From Paenibacillus faecis (GTDB lineage: Bacteria; Bacillota; Bacilli; Paenibacillales; Paenibacillaceae): a stretch of DNA of 64,000 nucleotides. A program made the position numbers and the translations under genes. The stretch is taken from positions 1-64,000 of the forward strand of contig NZ_VSDO01000005.1 in NCBI RefSeq assembly GCF_008084145.1. The letters run 5' to 3'. Under the pieces are notes generated by a model. That model was given only the letters and a program-made list of their open reading frames with translations. It made no database searches and was not told the DNA's origin. Shown piece after piece: positions 57,394 through 64,000 of the stretch (position 1 is its first letter; every line of letters begins with the position of its first letter).

Positions 57394-58194
57394 ATGGATG
57401 CGAAGGCCAAAAAGATATTGCTGAACACCTACTGGAGTTCCGGCCGCTGGAGAGCGGGCGGTCCTCTCTGTACGGATGAAGATTTCGAGTATGCGAAGAG
57501 CAAAGGCGTTATGTTCGACCCGGTGACGATCTCGCATGACGAGTGCATTCGCCGGCTTAGAGAGCTGCACGAGAAGTCGATTACAAAAGAGAAAGTCGTA
57601 CGCGCCTTCCTGCACAGTTTATCCACGCGCAAAGTTTATTTGCGCAGCGCCCTGTCCAGCTATGCGTTAACGTACGACTTGTCTTTACATACCTATACGG
57701 CGCAAGCGGCCGAACAGCCGAGTTACTCCACTTGCAGCGCTTGTAACGACAGAAGGCTGATGGCGAACGAACTATATCGCGATGAGGACTGGAATGTCCT
57801 TAATTTTGAGCGTGTGAAATGGGGAGGCGTCCGTTTAAACTGGCTGAGCTACTGTCTGATGGACTTGGAATTGCTCGCCGGGCAGGAGGAGGAATTCGCG
57901 GTCATCGCGGAGGACGTGACGATCCTTAGGCGCATGTTTGAAGCGGTGGAAGATTGCGGAGACAAAGAAGCGGCTCGGCAGTTGGAGAAACGCTGGAAGG
58001 ATGTTTTTCCGTCCAATGGCTACGAACGGGACTTTGTGATGGAAATCTGGGGATACGCCGGACTGCTGCAGTCCGGAGACGACTACCGGAAGGAACGGGG
58101 CCGCGGCACCGACTTTAACTCGATGGCCACCTGGAGGGGTGAGGATGGTTATTCCAGGGAAAAGGCGGAGTTCTATTTCGGAGCGTATCTGTAA
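57394..58194 (+). CDS. Unknown 266-residue protein
   Basis: Unrecognised. A soluble, mostly helical protein with a conserved-looking start (AKKILLNTYWSSGRWR), a Cys pair CSACNDRR near 112 and an end rich in aromatic residues (NGYERDFVMEIWGYAGLLQS, then GTDFNSMATWRGEDG). ATG 57394, 17 bases after the ankyrin stop and with ACGGAGGCG upstream, is the start; the frame extends further 5' only through the ankyrin gene. It is likely part of the same transcript. Confidence 0.75.
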   Translation: MDAKAKKILLNTYWSSGRWRAGGPLCTDEDFEYAKSKGVMFDPVTISHDECIRRLRELHEKSITKEKVVRAFLHSLSTRKVYLRSALSSYALTYDLSLHTYTAQAAEQPSYSTCSACNDRRLMANELYRDEDWNVLNFERVKWGGVRLNWLSYCLMDLELLAGQEEEFAVIAEDVTILRRMFEAVEDCGDKEAARQLEKRWKDVFPSNGYERDFVMEIWGYAGLLQSGDDYRKERGRGTDFNSMATWRGEDGYSREKAEFYFGAYL

Positions 58195-58240
58195 GGAGGC
58201 TGGGGACGGCCGTGTGTTTTAGGAAGGGAGAGGTTGTATT

Positions 58241-60526
58241 GTGAAAAAAATGCGGGGAATATCGCTGTTGAATCTGGTGTTCTTTGTACCCGGAATTCTG
58301 TTAAGCGTGTTCGTCTGGAACGATTACAACCGCTATGTCGGGAATGTCGATGATTACCTGCCGACTCCGAAAGGGGTTTATGCGCTGGATGAGGGGAAAA
58401 AAGCGGTGGGGGTTTTCGAAAAGGACCTCGGCGAAGAGCAGTTTACGGCTCGGCTGTTTGATACCGCCACCGGAAATGTGCTGAAGGAGTTCGTCCTGGA
58501 TTCCGACTTTAGCGGGGAACTGGGACCGGCGGTATATCAGCAAGGCGGTGTGATCATACCGACGTATAATACCAGCAACGGGCTGCGGATCAACTTTATC
58601 CGCCCGTCCGGGGAGGTTGAAGAACTGGCAAGATCAACGGTGCACATCCCCGGGGGAATGGGCTCGGGGACTTATTCGTGGCGCGGTCGGCTGATTGTGT
58701 CCGGGAAAACGATAGGGGATGCGCTCTATCTGGCCCAGGTGAAAGACGGGAAGCTGCAAATTGCGAATTTCAATAAGCCCGATCTACTTCCGGCGAGACC
58801 TGTCAGTGTGAGCGAAGTTCACCGCAGCTTTGAGAACGATCAGGCGGTTCCGATCTTTTCGGTGAGCCTGAAAGACGACCGAACCGCGTTCGTCAGCGGA
58901 ATTTTGGACAAAAACGGGCTTCCGCTCGTGCTCCTGCAGAACAAGGAGGAGAACACGTTCGAGGCGGAGGACCGGGCCGGGGCGAGTTTCGCCAAGCACT
59001 TCGGCTTCAACAACGCGAAGCTGGTCCGGGAGAATGGCGATTATCCCGGAAAGGCCGTGTTTTATAATGCGGCCAAGAGCGAATGGGGAGCCGCCGTACC
59101 GACGCCCAAACCGGTTTATCAGGCCAAGGTTTTTCTGCTGAACGACCAAGAGGTGCTGATTGCCGGATCGACGGCGGAAGATGAGCTGAACGGGACTGTG
59201 CTGGGCTATGTGTTCAATGAGAAAACCGGGAAATACAGCGATGCCACCGATTTGCTCGGAAAGCTCTCTTATGAGGATTTGAAAGGGGAGGATACCGGCT
59301 TCCACAAAGAACCGGACAGCGATATGCTTTACTATGTAAACGGCGAGCATGCGGCGGCGGGCTTTGTCAATGTCAAAAGCCGGGAGGCCCAGGTGTTCCT
59401 GGGCGATCAGGTCAGAAGCTGGGTGGTTGCGGAAAATGAAACTCGCCTATCGCTTCAAAGCTTCTGGAATTACGTGAAGCAAGGCAACGCACTCGTTATC
59501 AACTGGGTGGTCTGGCTGTTTATTCCGTTTGTCACCTTCCTCAGCGGAGCTCTGCTTCCTCGCCTATTAAGGGGAACAAGATCCAAAAAAATCGCCGAAG
59601 GTGTGGCGCTGCCGGGCAAGATCGTCGATATGCGGGAAACGGGCCTTTATGTGAACGAGCGACCGCAGGTCGGGTTTACCGTCCGGTTCGAAGACGAGGG
59701 GCAGGTTAAGGAGATTGAAATCAAACAGGTCATCTCGTACCTGAACGATATCAAGGTTGGAGATCCTGTCATGATCAGCTATAACCGGAAAAAGAACAAG
59801 GCCGTGTTTATCACGGAAGATGATCTTAAGGACATGGGGCAGCGACCGGAATCGGGACCGGAGATCGTAAAGAACGCGGTACTGCGGCGGATCGAGGCAT
59901 GCGGCAGGGTGAACCGGGGACAGGCGTTGCAACTCCATTTTACGGCCGACGGCCGCGACTATGCCGTGCCGGTGGTGCAGCCTCCCGGGTTCGAATACCG
60001 CGTCGGCGAACGGGCTTCCCTGGCGCTGATCCAGGGGACGGTGCGGCTTTACAGTTACGGTGACGGGGGCAGCTTCGAACATGCGGAGCAAATTTCCATG
60101 GAGGGCGAAGTGCTCCGGGTGGAGGAATTCCCGATTGCGATCGGGGGACGGAAGCTCATGCTGTTCGAAGTCATGTTAACCGAGGGACCGGAGCGGCTCC
60201 GCAAGATCAACAGTCTGTTTGTGCCGAAAGAGCTGCCGGTAAAAGCCGGCGTGGTTCTTCCCGTCACGATGAGAAAAGACGACTACTCGAAGGAAGTCCG
60301 GCTGCATAGAGGTAAGCAGGGGGCGGCGAAGGTGACTGCGGTTCAATACGCCGGAACGCTGGGGGAACGTCCGCTGGCGACGATCACGGCGGAAAGAGGC
60401 GGAGTCGTCTACCGCATCACCCAAACGATTGAACCGGTGTACGGGGTGGAGGTCGGCGACGACGTGTGGATCGCTTACGACGAGGCCTCGCGGGAGGCGA
60501 TCATCGTCAATTACTCTTCGATGTAA
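58241..60526 (+). CDS. Large two-span membrane protein
   Basis: A 761-residue protein of unknown function. One span near 9-25 (LNLVFFVPGILLSVFVW), an external domain of about 370 residues built of beta strands and perhaps a propeller, and a second span near 420-440 (VVWLFIPFVTFLSGALL). The cytoplasmic 320 residues hold three repeated small beta-barrels like DUF3592, for example VGDPVMISYNRKKNKAVF and VGDDVWIAYDEASREAIIV. GTG 58241 has AGGAAGGGAGAGG upstream. The stop codon is itself the first bases of a family D unit. Confidence 0.8.
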   Translation: MKKMRGISLLNLVFFVPGILLSVFVWNDYNRYVGNVDDYLPTPKGVYALDEGKKAVGVFEKDLGEEQFTARLFDTATGNVLKEFVLDSDFSGELGPAVYQQGGVIIPTYNTSNGLRINFIRPSGEVEELARSTVHIPGGMGSGTYSWRGRLIVSGKTIGDALYLAQVKDGKLQIANFNKPDLLPARPVSVSEVHRSFENDQAVPIFSVSLKDDRTAFVSGILDKNGLPLVLLQNKEENTFEAEDRAGASFAKHFGFNNAKLVRENGDYPGKAVFYNAAKSEWGAAVPTPKPVYQAKVFLLNDQEVLIAGSTAEDELNGTVLGYVFNEKTGKYSDATDLLGKLSYEDLKGEDTGFHKEPDSDMLYYVNGEHAAAGFVNVKSREAQVFLGDQVRSWVVAENETRLSLQSFWNYVKQGNALVINWVVWLFIPFVTFLSGALLPRLLRGTRSKKIAEGVALPGKIVDMRETGLYVNERPQVGFTVRFEDEGQVKEIEIKQVISYLNDIKVGDPVMISYNRKKNKAVFITEDDLKDMGQRPESGPEIVKNAVLRRIEACGRVNRGQALQLHFTADGRDYAVPVVQPPGFEYRVGERASLALIQGTVRLYSYGDGGSFEHAEQISMEGEVLRVEEFPIAIGGRKLMLFEVMLTEGPERLRKINSLFVPKELPVKAGVVLPVTMRKDDYSKEVRLHRGKQGAAKVTAVQYAGTLGERPLATITAERGGVVYRITQTIEPVYGVEVGDDVWIAYDEASREAIIVNYSSM

Positions 60527-60880
60527 GGGTCTTTTGAGGCGCTATTTTGGAAAATGCAGGCCAAAACATGATTTTGGCACTCGTATCAGGGAAATAAGGG
60601 CCTTTTTGGCACTAGTGTTGCATTAACCCGAAGGGATTAATAACCGTAATCGCCTCCCTTTGAAGCTTGGCGGGAGGATAAGGGTCATTTGAGGCCTTAT
60701 TTTGTCGAATTCGTCCCTTCGGTGAGAAATAGCGGTCTTTTGGGGCCTTATTTTAGGGGAAAGCTGACCGAAACCTGATTTTTGGACCCGCATCAGTGAA
60801 ATAAGGTCCTTTTTGGCCGCTATTCTTCCCGAAAACGCAAATCGGGGCGAAATAGCGGCCCAAAAGGCCGCTAAATACCG
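60524..60880. repeat. Family D palindrome array, six units
   Basis: Units built on AAATAGCGG and GGCCTTATTT half-sites: 60524-60550, 60591-60611 (half), 60677-60704, 60726-60754, 60798-60826 and 60850-60880. The last four have centres near 60691, 60740, 60812 and 60864 (gaps 49, 72 and 52), close to the layout of families A, B and C. The sixth unit is the cleanest palindrome, AATAGCGGCC-CAAAA-GGCCGCTA. No gene lies between 60527 and 60948. Confidence 0.82.
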
Positions 60881-60948
60881 CAGAGGGCGGCCAGGGGGAG
60901 CGATTGCTGCCTCTGCCTCCGTTACTTGGTCTACTTGCTCTATTTGCT

Positions 60949-62238
60949 CTATTTGCTCCTCAACAGCTGAACGAGCTTCTTATAGTAAGCCGCCGCGTCC
61001 TTATATTTGCGGAGCTCCTCGGAGACGACGGCCAGCGCCTCGTACAGCGGCTCCAGCCGGTTGGCCTGCCGGATCGACTCGTAATAGGGCAGGCAGGCCA
61101 AAGCCTGCTCCATGAAGGAGTCGTATTGGCCTTGGGCCAGCGACAGCCGACTGCGGTAAAACAGCAGGGACATCTGCTGGTCGGTGTTATGAGCGGTTCG
61201 GTCAAGCATGGCGATCTCGCTCTCCAGCAATGTCCATTGCTTTCGGCTTACGGCAAGCTCGCAGCGGTATACATGGATGAGCGGACGGAACTGTGCCCGA
61301 ATCTCCTCCGGTTCCCGGAGAGCCATCGCTTCGTAACGGGCGATTTCCTGTTCGGCCTTGTCATGTTCGCCCAGCAGAATCAGCATAATGATCCGGTTGT
61401 TGAGCAGCGCCGGAAACAGTTCGCCTTGGTTGGAGGCGTAAACCAGGTTGGCTTCCGCCATCGCCAGGGCAAGGAGCGCCTCCTGAACGAGTCCGACCGA
61501 GAAATTATAGCCGCTGTAGGCGATATAGAGTTCGGACAGACGATGGAACCAACGTTGTTCATAGACGTGTTTCAACGTATGCTCGAAGGTCCGCTTCGCC
61601 TGGTCGAATTGTTTTAAATAGATGTAGGATTCCAGCATAAAGTTTTGCGCCGTCAACCAGATTTCCGTTCCGGGTTCAATCGTCTCCGCCAGAAGCAGCG
61701 ACTGGTTCAGCGCTTCGTCGTAACGGCCTTGGGAGCGGAACAGCTGGATATGGTAGTAGTGGAGGGCTTTTTTTGCCGGCGTTGGCAGATGAGGCATGCT
61801 GCTGCCTTCCGGGCGGCCATACTTGTCGAGGAAAAAGTCCAGGTAGTTCCGGTGTAAATAATCATAGGCTATCGTGTTGTTCAACTGCCGGTAATAGACA
61901 GCTTTCATCAAGGCGGTTGTCAGTTCGACGGTCAGGGTGTCATCCTTATCGGGCAGCTCGCCAACCTGCTGTTCATCGATGGTGGCAGCGGACCGTGACA
62001 ACAGGTCGAAGACCGCTTCCGCCCGCGACAGCGTTTCTTCCGAGACGGACGAGGCCTCAAGCAGATAGGCGGGGGTGACGCCGAGCCGGCCCGCGATCTG
62101 CACCGCCAAATCCTCGGGCAGCGGGTAGCGCTCCGCCAAAATGTTGGCGAAGTGGGCCTGCGTCACAAGGCCGTCCACCAGCTCTTTGCGGGCGATCTCT
62201 CTTTTTTTGCACAAATAGTCGATCCGTTCCTTTAACAT
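60949..62238 (-). CDS. XRE regulator with TPR domain
   Basis: A 429-residue regulator. The HTH is LKERIDYLCKKREIARKELVDG, then LVTQAHFANILAERYPLPED. The rest is TPR-like helical hairpins, for example KALHYYHIQLFRSQGRYDEAL and FRPLIHVYRCELAVSRKQW. This layout is that of peptide-responsive RRNPP regulators (PlcR/Rgg type) and related ones, but no signal-peptide gene is obvious nearby. The start is uncertain: ATG 62238 has GAAAGGA 13 bases upstream, and ATG 62271 has no clear site. Confidence 0.82.
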   Translation of the reverse strand: MLKERIDYLCKKREIARKELVDGLVTQAHFANILAERYPLPEDLAVQIAGRLGVTPAYLLEASSVSEETLSRAEAVFDLLSRSAATIDEQQVGELPDKDDTLTVELTTALMKAVYYRQLNNTIAYDYLHRNYLDFFLDKYGRPEGSSMPHLPTPAKKALHYYHIQLFRSQGRYDEALNQSLLLAETIEPGTEIWLTAQNFMLESYIYLKQFDQAKRTFEHTLKHVYEQRWFHRLSELYIAYSGYNFSVGLVQEALLALAMAEANLVYASNQGELFPALLNNRIIMLILLGEHDKAEQEIARYEAMALREPEEIRAQFRPLIHVYRCELAVSRKQWTLLESEIAMLDRTAHNTDQQMSLLFYRSRLSLAQGQYDSFMEQALACLPYYESIRQANRLEPLYEALAVVSEELRKYKDAAAYYKKLVQLLRSK

Positions 62239-62317
62239 CAGGCTTCGTGCATCCTTTCCGTTAAATGTCATTCCCAAAGTATACCATAGTTTTTTTGGCT
62301 AGAAGGAGGTACCTCGT

Positions 62318-63706
62318 TTGAACAATCAATTGGATCGGATTTGCCGCAAACTCGTGCTGGCCGCTCAAGCGGATTCGGAATATCGAGTATTCGGCGCCAA
62401 GTCGCATCGGTATAGGATTAATGAACCGTTGAGTTCCGTTGAGCTGCGGCGCTTTGAGCAAACGCACGGGATCGTGCTGCCCGAAGCCTATGCCGCTTTT
62501 CTGACGGAAATCGGGAACGGCGGGGCGGGCCCTTACTACGGGATTCATCCGCTGGGGACCAAGCAATCTATTGAACTGGATCGTATAAACCAGCCTGCGA
62601 CCCTGCGTCCTAAGACGAGTCCTGACATCGCGGGCGGAGGAACCCACGCTCCCGATCCCGATCCCGACACGATGAGCGATGAGGAGTATGACGAGTGGGT
62701 CGCCCGACAGGTTCAAAGTCTGCTGAATATCGGCGAACAGGGATGCAGCTATGAAACGATGCTGGTCATAACGGGCGAATACCGGGGAAAGGTGGTTTAT
62801 TTGGATCTGGACAGCCACCGGTCTTTTTTTACATATGAAGCCAATTTCCTGGATTGGTATGAGCGCTGGCTCGACGAGACGATCGCCGGTTACGACGATT
62901 CCTGGTTCGGCATGCGCCGGGGCGGAGATGATCGATTGCTGATGGACCTGTATGCCGCGGCGACGGAAGAAGCGGTCAGGCTGGAGGCGTTGGAAGGCAT
63001 GCTCAAACTGCCGGAGATCACCGAAGAAACGGCTTTGTTCCTAGAGAAGCTATGCCGGGAGAGCTCGGGGGAAGCAGCCCGCCGGGCGCTGCAGGTGCTG
63101 GCCAAAACCAGGTTCGGCCGGGCGGAACCGCTGATCCGCCAAAAGCTGAACGGGACGGATGCCGAAGGCCGCCTGCTCGCTCTACAGTTTATCAAGTGGT
63201 ATATGCCCCCGGGAGAGCGGTGCTTTACAGAGGATATCATCCGTTTGCTGCCGCAGGAAACGAATGCGGAGGCATTTCGCTTCATGACGTACGTTTTGGA
63301 TGATGCCGGTATGGACGTGCTGCCATGGATGCTGCCTTTTTTTCGTCATCCGGACAAGGCATTTCGTGTACAGGCCGTCCATCGGGCCGGGAAGTCCACA
63401 AGGAAGGCTGAGCACCTGTCCGATTTCATGACGGCGCTCGAAGATCCGGAAGTCCGTGTGCAGCTCATCGCCGTTCAGGCATTGTCGGACGTGCCCGATC
63501 CCGCGCTGCTCGAGTCGTACGAACGGCTGCTCCGGCAGCATCGGACGGACCGGGATTATGTCCGTTCGAATGTGCGCCGTCGTCTGGAGGAGTTCGGATT
63601 TGCCACCATGGAAGAGATGGAGCGGAAGGTACCCGCATCTTTGCTGCAAGTGAGAGGAATGCTCAGAACTATTTTGGATCCTTATCTGAGAGGGAGAGGG
63701 CGTTAA
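62318..63706 (+). CDS. SMI1/KNR4 domain protein with HEAT repeats
   Basis: A 462-residue protein. The SUKH domain is residues 30-200: NEPLSSVELRRFEQTHGIVL, PEAYAAFLTEIGNGGAGPYYG, the acidic DPDPDTMSDEEYDEWVARQ insert and YETMLVITGEYRGKVVYLD. Residues 215-440 hold HEAT repeats, for example EEAVRLEALEGMLKLPEITE and PEVRVQLIAVQALSDVPDP. It matches a common immunity-type architecture. TTG 62318 has AGAAGGAGGT upstream. It is divergent from the XRE gene. Confidence 0.88.
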   Translation: MNNQLDRICRKLVLAAQADSEYRVFGAKSHRYRINEPLSSVELRRFEQTHGIVLPEAYAAFLTEIGNGGAGPYYGIHPLGTKQSIELDRINQPATLRPKTSPDIAGGGTHAPDPDPDTMSDEEYDEWVARQVQSLLNIGEQGCSYETMLVITGEYRGKVVYLDLDSHRSFFTYEANFLDWYERWLDETIAGYDDSWFGMRRGGDDRLLMDLYAAATEEAVRLEALEGMLKLPEITEETALFLEKLCRESSGEAARRALQVLAKTRFGRAEPLIRQKLNGTDAEGRLLALQFIKWYMPPGERCFTEDIIRLLPQETNAEAFRFMTYVLDDAGMDVLPWMLPFFRHPDKAFRVQAVHRAGKSTRKAEHLSDFMTALEDPEVRVQLIAVQALSDVPDPALLESYERLLRQHRTDRDYVRSNVRRRLEEFGFATMEEMERKVPASLLQVRGMLRTILDPYLRGRGR

Positions 63707-63726
63707 ATATTGGAGGTGGAATCATC

Positions 63727-63895
63727 ATGACCGAACGTATTCCCTGCCGGACGGTTGCTGGAATATGCAATGGAGCTTATGAACGGGGGCGGGGACGGAG
63801 ATAGGGGGATCGCGGAAAATATCCTGTTGTCGCTGGTATACATGTTCGTATGTCCAGAGGACAGGCTGACCGCGAGCGTGTATCAGCAAAGCTGA
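63727..63895 (+). pseudogene. Degraded small gene
   Basis: A good ribosome binding site (TGGAGGTGG) precedes ATG 63727 (MTERIPCRTVAG), but this frame stops after 25 codons. Another frame continues with protein-like sequence LLEYAMELMNGGGDGDRGI then AENILLSLVYMFVCPEDR and stops at 63893. A frameshift early in a small helical gene explains both. No family is recognised. After it, 63896-64000 shows nothing I can support. Confidence 0.55.
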
Positions 63896-64000
63896 AAGTA
63901 TGTTAGGAAGCGGTCGCTCAGCGTGCGCGCTTCGCGGTCGGGCTAGCTGGAGGTTGGCGGTGCTGGCCTGAGGTTTGTCAGCCGGACCTAATGGGGATCT

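Noticed and set aside
60524..60880. Series of terminators
   Set aside because: The palindromes lack consistent T tracts and occur six times in a row; they match the repeat layout instead.

Overview
The window is a chromosomal segment of a Gram-positive, low- to mid-GC member of the Bacillales. Paenibacillus is the best guess. The pointers are strong AGGAGG-type ribosome binding sites with many GTG and TTG starts, a YesM/YesN-type two-component pair beside a CUT1 sugar ABC transporter, 7-1-7 Fur boxes, YdbS/YdbT PH-domain proteins, a YozG/YoaS-like pair, and a MalS-like amylase with CBM26, FN3 and CBM25 modules. No tRNA, replication gene or phage gene is visible. The species cannot be fixed from sequence reading alone.

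Layout. 1-0.6 kb: the 3' end of a 5S rRNA gene with its terminator, then a decayed second 5S copy. 0.7-6.6 kb: an AT-rich run of unrelated one-gene units, all on the + strand (alpha/beta hydrolase, GNAT, HEAT-like, VOC, PhzF, DUF4240, DUF3024, DUF5984-like, EF-Tu-domain-2-like). Three of its gaps hold a similar short motif, so it looks like an acquired cassette region. 7-8.7 kb: fhs. 8.8-8.9 kb: a DnaA-box-like cluster. 9-17.1 kb: a sugar ABC transporter, a YesM-type kinase, a membrane-anchored second binding protein and a YesN-type regulator. 17.2-20.9 kb: a GlsB-like membrane protein and a large secreted amylase with palindromic operators and a leader peptide. 21.4-24.9 kb: TetR with an HXXEE membrane protein, and ArsR with a SulP transporter. 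25.0-33.0 kb: two near-identical Fur-box promoters, one driving a heme monooxygenase and the other a flavodoxin operon, with exoA, dgt and a CYP152 peroxygenase between or after them. 35-47.8 kb: tdk, an ECF sigma/anti-sigma pair, a pentapeptide protein, MerR, a broken C45 hydrolase, TetR/MFS, DUF1697, XRE/DUF2975 and YdbS/YdbT. 48-64 kb: an accessory stretch resembling polymorphic-toxin immunity neighbourhoods (DUF2625, SUKH, WD40-like, SUFU, ankyrin, HEAT) but with no toxin, and with a two-gene RNA-repair cassette (polynucleotide kinase-HD plus RNA ligase).

The most unusual signal is between genes. Nearly every gene-free gap longer than 300 bases holds an array of four imperfect palindromes of about 16-30 bases, at centre-to-centre spacings of about 50, 60 and 50 bases. 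At least three families unrelated in sequence (A, B, C) share this spacing, and a fourth (D) has a related six-unit layout. Where orientation can be read, units 1-2 face one way and units 3-4 the other. This looks like a double-REPIN-type element that has kept its geometry while its sequence changed.

Several genes are visibly broken or start unusually: an in-frame TAA in the C45 hydrolase, a seven-G frameshift in the WD40-like gene, a probable CTG start for a MerR regulator, a degraded gene at the right end, and a strong ribosome binding site followed directly by ATG-TAA.
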